From assembly GCA_017625275.1 (NCBI GenBank), contig JAGALI010000180.1, positions 1 to 7,662 on the forward strand: a stretch of 7,662 bases of DNA. Direction: 5' to 3'. The position numbers and the translations under genes are program-made. Shown here one piece after another: positions 1 to 5,712 of the stretch. The notes beneath the pieces are model-generated. The model was not told the origin of the DNA, searched no databases, and saw only the letters and a list, made by a program, of their open reading frames with translations. This DNA comes from Clostridia bacterium (GTDB lineage: Bacteria; Bacillota; Clostridia; Oscillospirales; CAG-272). Within the stretch, counting starts at the first letter, position 1, and every line of letters starts with the position of its first letter.

Positions 1-750
1 AATAAATACGAGGTTGGTGGGGTAGCGCTTGGCAAATATGTGGTGTTTGCGCAAAACCATGAAGATGAGCTTATTATATACAATTCAACAAGGGACGAAT
101 ATGAGCGCACTTGGAAAAAATATCTTTCTCTTGATGTGGATTACGAAAAAATCAATAGCGACATTTTAAGCGTAATAGCTAAGGACCATATGAAAAAAGC
201 CGTTGAATATGGAAGTGGAATAAGGATTTTATCGCAAAGCCCTTGGGAATGTATAATCTCCTTTATCATATCTCAAAACAACAACATTCCAAGAATTAAA
301 AGGATAGTTAGCGCTATCTGCGAAAAATATGGTGAGACCATAGAATTTATGGGCAATACATATTATGCCTTTCCAACACAAGAGGCGCTTGCTAGTGCAA
401 GCGTAGAGGAGCTGTTTTCCCTGAAAATGGGCTTTCGCGCAAAATACATAGCCGACGCCTGTGCAAAAATCAAAAACGGAGAGGCAAGCATTGAGTACAT
501 AAGCCAAGAGGCTGATTTTGAGCAATGCGTTTCTCATCTGTGTCAAATAAAGGGAATAGGGCTTAAGGTTGCCTCGTGTGCGCTTCTTTTTGGCTTTGGA
601 AAAACAGAGGCATTTCCAATAGATGTGCACATAAAACGCACACTCGATAAATATTTTCCTGACGGCTTTGACTATATAGCCCTTGGCAAATATGCAGGAA
701 TTGCCCAGCAATACCTATTTTATTATGAAAAATACAATCAAAGCCCTTGA
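1..750 (+). CDS. ogg: 8-oxoguanine DNA glycosylase/AP lyase (OGG1-type), 5'-truncated
   Basis: Base-excision repair enzyme that removes 8-oxoguanine and nicks the abasic site. The reading frame is open from base 1, so the N-terminus is outside the window; the GTG at 40 is internal, not the start. Roughly 40-50 residues are missing compared with clostridial homologues. An OGG N-terminal region is followed by a helix-hairpin-helix GPD domain. Direct matches to human OGG1 landmarks are: NNNIxR (277-294, equivalent to N149 to R154); FR at 433-438 (Y203/R204, with Phe for Tyr); the hairpin GIGLKVASC with the Schiff-base lysine at 565-567 (K249) and Cys at 577-579 (C253); PIDVH with the catalytic Asp at 622-624 (D268) and His at 628-630; and AQxxLF near the end (Gln 706-708, Phe 718-720, equivalent to Q315/F319). 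All catalytic positions are intact. No terminator follows, so transcription may run on into kdgK. Its Lys codons are mostly AAA (18 of 21). Confidence 0.93.
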   Translation, partial: NKYEVGGVALGKYVVFAQNHEDELIIYNSTRDEYERTWKKYLSLDVDYEKINSDILSVIAKDHMKKAVEYGSGIRILSQSPWECIISFIISQNNNIPRIKRIVSAICEKYGETIEFMGNTYYAFPTQEALASASVEELFSLKMGFRAKYIADACAKIKNGEASIEYISQEADFEQCVSHLCQIKGIGLKVASCALLFGFGKTEAFPIDVHIKRTLDKYFPDGFDYIALGKYAGIAQQYLFYYEKYNQSP

Positions 751-775
751 CTATGACTGTTAATTATTGTAAAAT
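747..775 (+). promoter_or_regulatory. Promoter of kdgK
   Basis: A -35 box TTGACT (747-752) and a -10 box TAAAAT (770-775) are separated by exactly 17 bp, each one mismatch from consensus. The -35 box contains the TGA stop codon of the upstream glycosylase gene. The predicted start of transcription is near 782, giving a leader of about 34 nt with no visible operator or riboswitch. Confidence 0.75.
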
Positions 776-815
776 ATTTATGTAAGAAATTTTTAATAAA
801 AGGAAGTAATATATT

Positions 816-1841
816 ATGAAAACAGTATGCTTTGGCGAAATAATGCTAAGACTTAATCCAGCAGGCTACACAAGATTTGTTCAAACCGATACCTTTGGTG
901 CAACCTATGGTGGAGGAGAGGCAAATGTTGCTGTATCTCTTGCTAACTATGGCTTGGAGGCTTCTTATGTAACAAAGCTCCCAGCACACGAAATTGGTCA
1001 GGCAGCAGTAAACTCACTCAGACGCTACGGTGTTGACACAAACGACATTGTAAGAGGTGGAGATAGAGTAGGTATCTATTACCTTGAGACAGGCGCATCA
1101 CAGCGTCCATCAAAGGTTATTTATGACCGTGCATATTCTGCAATTGCACTAGCGAAGCGCGCTGATTTTGATTGGAATAAAATTCTTGATGGTGCAGAGT
1201 GGTTTCACTTCACAGGTATAACCCCAGCACTTGGTGGAGAGCTTCCAGAGATTTGTATGGATGCACTCAAGGCTTGTCGCGAAAAGGGCATCACAACAAG
1301 CTGTGACCTCAACTTTAGAAAGAATCTCTGGACTAGTGAGCAGGCTGGAAAGACAATGGGCGAGCTTATGAAGCTTGTTGATGTTTGCATCGCAAACGAA
1401 GAGGATGCAGAAAAGGTATTTGGCATCAAGGCTGAAAACACAGATGTAGATAAGGGCGTTGTAAATCACGACGGATATAAGAGTGTTGCTAAACAGCTTA
1501 GTGAGCGCTTTGGCTTTAAGAGAGTAGCAATCACACTTCGTACCAGCATCTCTGCAAACGATAACAAGTGGGCGGCAATGCTTTACGATGCAAAGGCAAA
1601 CGATTATTTCTTCTCACGCTCATATGATATACATATTGTTGATCGTGTTGGTGGTGGAGACTCATTCGGTGGAGGACTTATTTATGCATCACTTATGAAC
1701 AAGGAGCCACAGGATGTTATCGAATTTGCAGTAGCAGCATCATGCCTTAAGCACACAATCCTTGGAGACTACAACCTCGTATCTGTAAAAGAGGTTGAAG
1801 GACTTATCAAGGGTGGCGGAAGTGGACGCGTACAAAGATAA
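816..1841 (+). CDS. kdgK: 2-keto-3-deoxygluconate kinase (PfkB family)
   Basis: Cytoplasmic sugar kinase that phosphorylates 2-keto-3-deoxygluconate to KDPG with ATP, in the breakdown of pectin-derived and other hexuronates. The 341-residue length fits the PfkB/ribokinase fold. The N-terminus has the FGExMLRL strand and GGGEANVA (residues 32-39), the substrate-side motif typical of KDG kinases. The C-terminal PfkB signature DRVGGGDSFGGG spans residues 276-287, with D282 as the expected catalytic base; GGGD replaces the usual GAGD. The ATG at 816 is preceded by AGGAAG (801-806). The gene stands alone between its own promoter and a strong terminator; the usual partner, KDPG aldolase, is not in the window. 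Codon choice is unlike the glycosylase gene: Lys is AAG in 18 of 22 cases, which suggests high expression. Another PfkB sugar substrate is possible, but the KDG kinase pattern is good. Confidence 0.88.
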   Translation: MKTVCFGEIMLRLNPAGYTRFVQTDTFGATYGGGEANVAVSLANYGLEASYVTKLPAHEIGQAAVNSLRRYGVDTNDIVRGGDRVGIYYLETGASQRPSKVIYDRAYSAIALAKRADFDWNKILDGAEWFHFTGITPALGGELPEICMDALKACREKGITTSCDLNFRKNLWTSEQAGKTMGELMKLVDVCIANEEDAEKVFGIKAENTDVDKGVVNHDGYKSVAKQLSERFGFKRVAITLRTSISANDNKWAAMLYDAKANDYFFSRSYDIHIVDRVGGGDSFGGGLIYASLMNKEPQDVIEFAVAASCLKHTILGDYNLVSVKEVEGLIKGGGSGRVQR

Positions 1842-1845
1842 AAAT

Positions 1846-1873
1846 AAAAGGGGCTGTGCAAACAGCCCTTTTT
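1846..1873 (+). terminator. Intrinsic terminator after kdgK
   Basis: GGGCTGT (1851-1857) pairs with ACAGCCC (1862-1868) around a GCAA tetraloop of the stable GNRA type, followed by TTTTT (1869-1873). An A-run upstream pairs with the T-run. It lies five bases after the kdgK stop codon. Confidence 0.92.
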
Positions 1874-1886
1874 GAAAAGAGAGATT

Positions 1887-2693
1887 ATGAAATATAAATT
1901 TGAAGGCAAGACAGTTGTAATAACAGGCGCCTCAAGTGGCATAGGACGAGAGATGGCATCTCGGCTAGTTACAAAATACGGATGCACGGTTTATGGAATA
2001 GCAAGGCGTGAGGCGCTTCTTTTAGAGCTTGCAGAAGCACTAGGAGAGAGGTTTATACCATATCCTATGGACGCGACAAGCAAGGATAGCTGGCAAGGCT
2101 TAGCAGATAAGCTAAATGGCGATGGCGTGATAGTAGACACGCTTATTAACTGTGCAGGCATGCTTCCTAAATTTGCATCTGTTGAAAATAGCTCCTTTCA
2201 AGAGCTTCAAATGGCTATGGAAATCAATTTTTATGCACAGATATATGCTACAGAGGCGATTTTGCCGATTATAAAAAAATCCTCGCAGGGTGGCATAATT
2301 AGCTTTTCAAGCTCTAGTGCGCTTTGCCCATTTGCAGGGGTTAGTGCATACTGTGCATCAAAAAGTGCCTCGCGCGCGTATTTTGAATGTATGGCAAGGG
2401 AAAACAAGCAAGTTTACATAGCAACAATAATGAACGGCTTTGTAAAAACCGACATTATGAAAAACCAAGATGCAACCGAGAGGGACGAAAGAATAATTTC
2501 AAAAGTCTGTGCTGACCTTAATAAAACCGTGAATAAAATAATGAAAAAAATTCGCAGAAAAAGGTCACGAATTATTGTAGGCGCAGATGCTCATCTTATG
2601 AATTTTATGTATAAGCTTTTCCCTCGCTTAGGACCGAAAATTATAACTAAGGTGCTGAAAAAGGCAAGACTTGAAATCTTTAAGGAAATATAA
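1887..2693 (+). CDS. Short-chain dehydrogenase/reductase (classical SDR)
   Basis: NAD(P)H-dependent oxidoreductase of the classical SDR type, 268 residues, probably cytoplasmic or loosely membrane-bound. The nucleotide-binding motif TGASSGIG is at residues 13-20, the NNAG-like motif NCAG at 88-91, the structural Asn in MEIN at 114, and the catalytic Ser, Tyr and Lys at about S142, Y155 and K159 (YCASK). The C-terminus (about 215-268) is strongly basic, with KIRRKR followed by an amphipathic stretch, as in some SDRs that act on hydrophobic substrates; the substrate cannot be named. The ATG at 1887 is chosen over an in-frame TTG at 1872, which lies inside the kdgK terminator T-run. The ribosome site is weak (GAGAG, 1879-1883). 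No promoter is visible between kdgK and this gene, so expression probably depends on terminator read-through or on an undetected promoter inside kdgK. Confidence 0.88.
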   Translation: MKYKFEGKTVVITGASSGIGREMASRLVTKYGCTVYGIARREALLLELAEALGERFIPYPMDATSKDSWQGLADKLNGDGVIVDTLINCAGMLPKFASVENSSFQELQMAMEINFYAQIYATEAILPIIKKSSQGGIISFSSSSALCPFAGVSAYCASKSASRAYFECMARENKQVYIATIMNGFVKTDIMKNQDATERDERIISKVCADLNKTVNKIMKKIRRKRSRIIVGADAHLMNFMYKLFPRLGPKIITKVLKKARLEIFKEI

Positions 2694-2720
2694 AAAGACG
2701 GACATTGTCCGTCTTTTTTT
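2692..2720. terminator. Bidirectional terminator between convergent genes
   Basis: AGACGGAC (2696-2703) pairs with GTCCGTCT (2707-2714) around a 3-nt loop. It is flanked by A-runs at 2692-2696 and T-runs at 2714-2720, so it reads as hairpin plus T-tract on both strands. It overlaps the TAA of the SDR gene (2691-2693) and the TAA of the minus-strand membrane gene (2719-2721), and serves the ends of both transcripts. Confidence 0.9.
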
Positions 2721-3717
2721 ATGAATCACCTGTATCTATTCTTGAGCCTGTTGATGAAGAGGTATCATACTCAAGGGTTCTGTCGAAGATAGAGCCAGAG
2801 TGCTCCTTATATTCCTTATATTTGGAATATGTACTGAATTCTGGATAGCTTTTCTTAAGCTGAATTGTAGTGCTAATAAATACAACAATGGAAATGGCAT
2901 AAAAGGTTGCAATAATTAGTGCACCTGTTGTTGTGTTTATAGCACGGCGCATGGAGTCGTCGAGCTTAAATGCATTAATCATTGCTGTTTGAAGCGCCAG
3001 CACGGACATTAGTGCACCACAGAAGCTCATGTTTGAATAGGCAGTAAAGATAGGGTTTTTTCTCATCTTTGCTTGAAAAACCTTTACAATTGCTGCAACC
3101 AAATAAATTGATGTGTATATAAAATATCCAAAGGTAATTATAGGACCATAATAGTAGTTTCTATTATAGTAAATCATTTGCGCAACCATAATAGTGGTTG
3201 GTATGGTGATGATAAACATAGTAAGACCAAAGAAGCGCCAAACACGCAGAGACGACGCCTTGCGCTCACGCATGTTTTCACACTTTAAAAGATGAGCCTG
3301 CTTAATCAAAAGAGCGAACTTGAGAAATCCAAATATAGTATAAAATATACCGATGGAGGCAAACCAAACCTGCTTCGTGATAAGACCCATAAACAGGTTT
3401 ATAAGTGCATATGCAGTATTGCCAAGAAATCCGATTTGCATAACTATATTTGAACGATATTCATAGTCGTACACATATCTTGTAGCAACCTTGTTTTTGT
3501 GAATAATCTCCTTCACCTTATACACATGGTCAGGCAATGGAATGAATATATTCACAAGGGTGAACAGAACAAATATAACGGTAAATACATGTAGGCCTGC
3601 ACCTACATTAAATTCGACAATCACAAATATAAGCAAGGCAGAGGCGAGAATACACCCGACCGTTGGCCAAAGCCCTATATGTGAAATTCTGAAAAATATT
3701 TTTCTTAAAATTTCCAT
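2719..3717 (-). CDS. Unrecognised polytopic membrane protein
   Basis: I do not recognise this 332-residue protein. It has about eight hydrophobic segments, at approximately residues 14-36, 41-61, 91-113, 116-138, 161-183, 191-213, 229-250 and 263-285, in four close pairs. A charged, tyrosine-containing stretch (62-90, including YDYEY) separates the first two pairs. The hydrophilic tail (286-332) is rich in Lys, Tyr, Ser and Thr. There is no cleavable signal peptide, only a basic N-terminus (LRKIFFR) before the first helix. The ATG at 3717 has a good site, AAAAGG (3725-3730 on the opposite strand). It is the third gene of the rsmA operon, 16 nt after the DUF554 gene, and ends in the shared terminator. 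The position suggests co-expression with rsmA but does not reveal a function. Two adjacent membrane proteins in one transcript could cooperate, but nothing in the sequence shows it. Confidence 0.8.
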   Translation of the reverse strand: MEILRKIFFRISHIGLWPTVGCILASALLIFVIVEFNVGAGLHVFTVIFVLFTLVNIFIPLPDHVYKVKEIIHKNKVATRYVYDYEYRSNIVMQIGFLGNTAYALINLFMGLITKQVWFASIGIFYTIFGFLKFALLIKQAHLLKCENMRERKASSLRVWRFFGLTMFIITIPTTIMVAQMIYYNRNYYYGPIITFGYFIYTSIYLVAAIVKVFQAKMRKNPIFTAYSNMSFCGALMSVLALQTAMINAFKLDDSMRRAINTTTGALIIATFYAISIVVFISTTIQLKKSYPEFSTYSKYKEYKEHSGSIFDRTLEYDTSSSTGSRIDTGDS

Positions 3718-3733
3718 TTTTATTCCTTTTCTT

Positions 3734-4498
3734 TTAAATAAAAAAGCACATAATTAATGGTAAAAATATAGCGGGAAGCATATTAGCAACCTTAAATTTA
3801 GTAACATCTATCATATTCAAGCCAATTGCAAGAATGAGAAGCGAGCCTACGCCACTCATCATATATGTAACCACAGCTGGCAAAAAATCGCCAATAAATA
3901 TAGCAAATAGTTCTATAAGACCTTGATAAATGAGCACGGACAAAGCAGAAAATATAGTTCCAATGCCAAGCGTTGCACCAAAAACGACGGAGCTTATCGC
4001 GTCAAGCGCAGATTTTGCAAATAGCGTACCCTGAGAGTCTCCCTTGGTAAGACCACTTTCGATAGCACCCGTTATAGCCATAGCGCCAACACAGAAAAGA
4101 ATAGTAGCGCTTACAAACCCCTTAGCGAGAGATTTTTCGCATGCAACCTCGTTCCCATTTTCGTCAAGGCGCTTTTTGGTGAATTTATTCTCGATAGCCT
4201 CACCCAAACGACAAATGCCCTTGTCAATGTCAATAAGCTCTCCAATTAGTGTTCCTATTACAATACAGCCAATCATAATTAGCAGAGAATAGTCACCAAG
4301 ATGTAGGCTTGTCATAGACATATTAGAGATAACGCCTGAAATGCCAATATATATTACGCAAAGACCAACAGCCTTCATAAGTGCATTTGGAATAGCATTC
4401 AGCTTTTTGTTTTTTGCAAGCAAGCCAGAGAGCAAAACACCTAAAAGGCCACCAACAATAATTCCTATGGAATTTACAATAGTTCCTAAAAACATCAT
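3734..4498 (-). CDS. DUF554 family membrane protein (YqgA-like)
   Basis: Inner-membrane protein of 254 residues belonging to the DUF554/YqgA family, whose biochemical function is not established. Family hallmarks are visible: an N-terminal GTIVNSIGIIVGGLLG (residues 5-20); FCVGAMAITGAIESGL in the middle (135-150); and KSALDAISSVVFGATLGIG (162-180) followed by FSALSVLIYQG. Hydrophobic segments lie at about 4-24, 42-60, 71-90, 127-149, 166-192, 196-231 (possibly two) and 237-254. A hydrophilic loop (91-124) separates the two halves. The ATG at 4498 directly abuts the rsmA stop codon (TAA then ATG with no gap), with a second ATG in the next codon. Its ribosome site lies inside the end of rsmA, so the two are probably translationally coupled. 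Family assignment is firm; any role in transport or biofilm is only literature association. Confidence 0.9.
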   Translation of the reverse strand: MMFLGTIVNSIGIIVGGLLGVLLSGLLAKNKKLNAIPNALMKAVGLCVIYIGISGVISNMSMTSLHLGDYSLLIMIGCIVIGTLIGELIDIDKGICRLGEAIENKFTKKRLDENGNEVACEKSLAKGFVSATILFCVGAMAITGAIESGLTKGDSQGTLFAKSALDAISSVVFGATLGIGTIFSALSVLIYQGLIELFAIFIGDFLPAVVTYMMSGVGSLLILAIGLNMIDVTKFKVANMLPAIFLPLIMCFFI

Positions 4499-5380
4499 TT
4501 ATTTTTCCTCGTATAGCGCGTTTGCAAGAGTGCAAAAATCCTCAACACTAAGTCGCTCACCACGAATGCTTATATCAAAGCCACACGCCTCAATAATCTC
4601 GCCAAGCCTTGCCTTTGATACAAAGGAAATAGATGATGAAAGAGAATTGAGAAGCGTCTTTCGCCTCTGTGCAAATGCACCAGCAATAACATCAAAAAGC
4701 ATTTTTTCACTCTTTACAGAATATGGGCTTTTTTCATAAAGCTCAATTCGTATAACCGTAGAGGTTACGCTTGGGGCAGGCAGGAAATTTGATGGTGCAA
4801 CATCAAAAAGCCTTTTAACCTTGCCAAAATAGTTGACAGATGCTGTGATAGCACCATAATCACTATCCTTGCTTGTTGCGCACAAACGGCTAGCAACCTC
4901 CTTTTGAACCATAACGGTAATAGAGGCGAAGCGTCCCTTGCCCTCCTCAAGAATTTTCATAATGATTGGGGTGGTGATATAATAAGGCAAATTAGCGCAT
5001 ACAGATACGCGCGAATCCCCAAAATGCTCATCTAAAAAGCTGTCAAGCTGAAGCTTTAGAAAATCCTCATTAACAAGGGTGAAATTGTCATAGTCAGCCA
5101 TAGTCTCGCCAAGCAGAGGAATAAGTGATTTGTCAATTTCAACAGCCACAACCTTATCGTAGCGCTGACAAAGCTCGCTAGTAAGTGCACCAACACCAGG
5201 TCCTATCTCAAGCACACATGCCTTGTCAGAGCACACACCCTGATGGTATAAATAGCTCTGCTCGGCTATATCGAAGGGCACGGCTGGATTTATCAAAAAG
5301 TTCTGTCCAAAGCCCTTTTTTGTGTCGGTAGAATATCTTGCCAAAAGGCTTTTTACCGTTTTTATGCTACATAGATTCAT
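4499..5380 (-). CDS. rsmA: 16S rRNA (adenine(1518)-N6/adenine(1519)-N6)-dimethyltransferase
   Basis: RsmA/KsgA dimethylates two adjacent adenines in the 3' hairpin of 16S rRNA using S-adenosylmethionine, a late step in small-subunit assembly; its loss usually gives kasugamycin resistance. The 293-residue length is normal. Motifs seen are GFGQNFL (23-29), the SAM-binding EIGPGVG (58-64), the acidic VEID (80-83), NED (104-106), the catalytic NLPY (130-133), MVQKEVASR (157-165), PxPxVxS (201-207) and FAQRRKTL (236-243), then a C-terminal RGERLS segment typical of the family. The start is ATG at 5380, with AGAGG ten bases upstream; an in-frame TTG at 5401 would add seven residues but would place that site inside the gene. 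It is the first gene of a three-gene operon, and its best promoter lies beyond the divergently read tRNA gene. Confidence 0.97.
   Translation of the reverse strand: MNLCSIKTVKSLLARYSTDTKKGFGQNFLINPAVPFDIAEQSYLYHQGVCSDKACVLEIGPGVGALTSELCQRYDKVVAVEIDKSLIPLLGETMADYDNFTLVNEDFLKLQLDSFLDEHFGDSRVSVCANLPYYITTPIIMKILEEGKGRFASITVMVQKEVASRLCATSKDSDYGAITASVNYFGKVKRLFDVAPSNFLPAPSVTSTVIRIELYEKSPYSVKSEKMLFDVIAGAFAQRRKTLLNSLSSSISFVSKARLGEIIEACGFDISIRGERLSVEDFCTLANALYEEK
4505..4510 (-). promoter_or_regulatory. Ribosome binding site of DUF554 gene within rsmA
   Basis: GAGGAA on the minus strand lies within the last codons of rsmA, 6 nt before the first ATG (4498) and 9 nt before the second (4495). Either could be used; the second has more usual spacing. 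Confidence 0.7.
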
Positions 5381-5390
5381 TTTTATAAAA

Positions 5391-5395
5391 CCTCT
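5391..5395 (-). promoter_or_regulatory. Ribosome binding site deciding the rsmA start
   Basis: AGAGG on the minus strand sits 10 nt before the ATG at 5380, which supports that start over the TTG at 5401. It overlaps by one base the -35 box of the tRNA-Thr promoter on the other strand. Confidence 0.7.
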
Positions 5396-5423
5396 TGACA
5401 AAAAGTGTTGTTTGTAGTAAAAT
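5395..5423 (+). promoter_or_regulatory. Promoter of tRNA-Thr
   Basis: A consensus -35 box TTGACA (5395-5400), a 17-bp spacer and TAAAAT (5418-5423) place the start of transcription near 5430, a few bases before the mature tRNA 5' end. The promoter occupies nearly all of the rsmA-tRNA gap. Confidence 0.85.
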
Positions 5424-5434
5424 TATCTCACTCT

Positions 5435-5509
5435 GCTGGTGTAGCACAGGGGTAGTGCAGCTGATTCGTAATCAGCAGGCCATGAGTTCAAATCTCATCA
5501 CCAGCTCCA
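5435..5509 (+). tRNA. tRNA-Thr(CGT)
   Basis: A full cloverleaf is visible. The acceptor stem is GCTGGTG (5435-5441) with CACCAGC (5499-5505). The D arm is GCAC/GTGC around AGGGGTA (5444-5458). The anticodon arm is GCTGA/TCAGC around TTCGTAA (5460-5476), and the T arm is ATGAG/CTCAT around TTCAAAT (5482-5498). The anticodon CGT (5467-5469) reads the threonine codon ACG. The G1-C72 and C2-G71 pairs and the G35-U36 anticodon bases agree with known threonyl-tRNA synthetase determinants. The discriminator base is T (5506) and the CCA end is encoded (5507-5509). It is a solitary tRNA with its own promoter and terminator. Confidence 0.97.
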
Positions 5510-5514
5510 TATAT

Positions 5515-5538
5515 GCAGACCATAGGTCTGCTTTTTTT
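5515..5538 (+). terminator. Intrinsic terminator of tRNA-Thr
   Basis: GCAGACC (5515-5521) pairs perfectly with GGTCTGC (5525-5531) around ATA, followed by seven T (5532-5538), starting 6 nt after the encoded CCA. On the minus strand the hairpin is not followed by a T-run, so it should not stop transcripts coming from the opposite side. Confidence 0.95.
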
Positions 5539-5561
5539 ATTTTGAGTCATATCTTGGCAAA

Positions 5562-5590
5562 AGTATAGCACAAAAAACGACTTTAGTCAA
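5562..5590 (-). promoter_or_regulatory. Minus-strand promoter, probably for the rsmA operon
   Basis: On the minus strand, TTGACT (5590-5585) and TATACT (5567-5562) are separated by exactly 17 bp, one mismatch each from consensus. The predicted start is near 5555. It reads away from the serine hydrolase gene and towards rsmA, giving a leader of about 175 nt that contains the complement of the whole tRNA-Thr gene. I see no better promoter in the short gap between the tRNA gene and rsmA. Confidence 0.7.
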
Positions 5591-5637
5591 GAAAAACAAA
5601 AAAATATACCCTATATTTCCATATATTACTAACAATA

Positions 5638-5666
5638 TTGACATTTGGAGTGCTTTTTGGTATACT
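5638..5666 (+). promoter_or_regulatory. Promoter of the serine hydrolase gene
   Basis: A consensus TTGACA (5638-5643), a 17-bp spacer and TATACT (5661-5666) give a predicted start near 5673 and a leader of about 40 nt. It is divergent from the minus-strand promoter at 5562-5590; the two -35 boxes are 47 bp apart across an A/T-rich stretch that could bend or act as an UP element. Apart from these two promoters, the gap between the tRNA terminator and the gene holds nothing I can name. Confidence 0.85.
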
Positions 5667-5712
5667 TGAATTATAAAAAATCAGAGTAAAAATTGCTTTT
5701 AAAGGAGAAAAA

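Noticed and set aside
229..711. Long minus-strand reading frame of 160 codons opposite the glycosylase gene
   Set aside because: It is antisense to conserved catalytic motifs, rich in Cys, Tyr and Lys without domain character, and a typical shadow frame.
1149..1469. Open reading frames on the minus strand inside kdgK (also 1205-1441)
   Set aside because: They lie wholly antisense to a strongly supported gene with clear motifs, have no ribosome site, and show no recognisable protein features.
1872..1886. Upstream in-frame TTG start for the SDR gene
   Set aside because: The TTG lies in the T-run of the kdgK terminator and would add five residues before the usual SDR N-terminus; the ATG at 1887 fits better.
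4323..4739. Reading frames overlapping DUF554 and rsmA (both strands)
   Set aside because: Both rsmA and DUF554 are well supported by family motifs; the overlapping frames cross their junction and have no identity of their own.
5381..5401. Upstream in-frame TTG start for rsmA
   Set aside because: It would turn the AGAGG ribosome site into coding sequence and add seven residues not expected for the family; no ribosome site precedes it.
5435..5509. tRNA-Thr 3' end as an integration site for a mobile element
   Set aside because: No integrase, no repeat of the tRNA 3' end and no foreign-looking genes are visible in the window.
5579..5588. GACT-TT-AGTC short palindrome overlapping the minus-strand -35 box
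   Set aside because: Arms of four bases are expected by chance in DNA this A/T-rich; too weak to call an operator.
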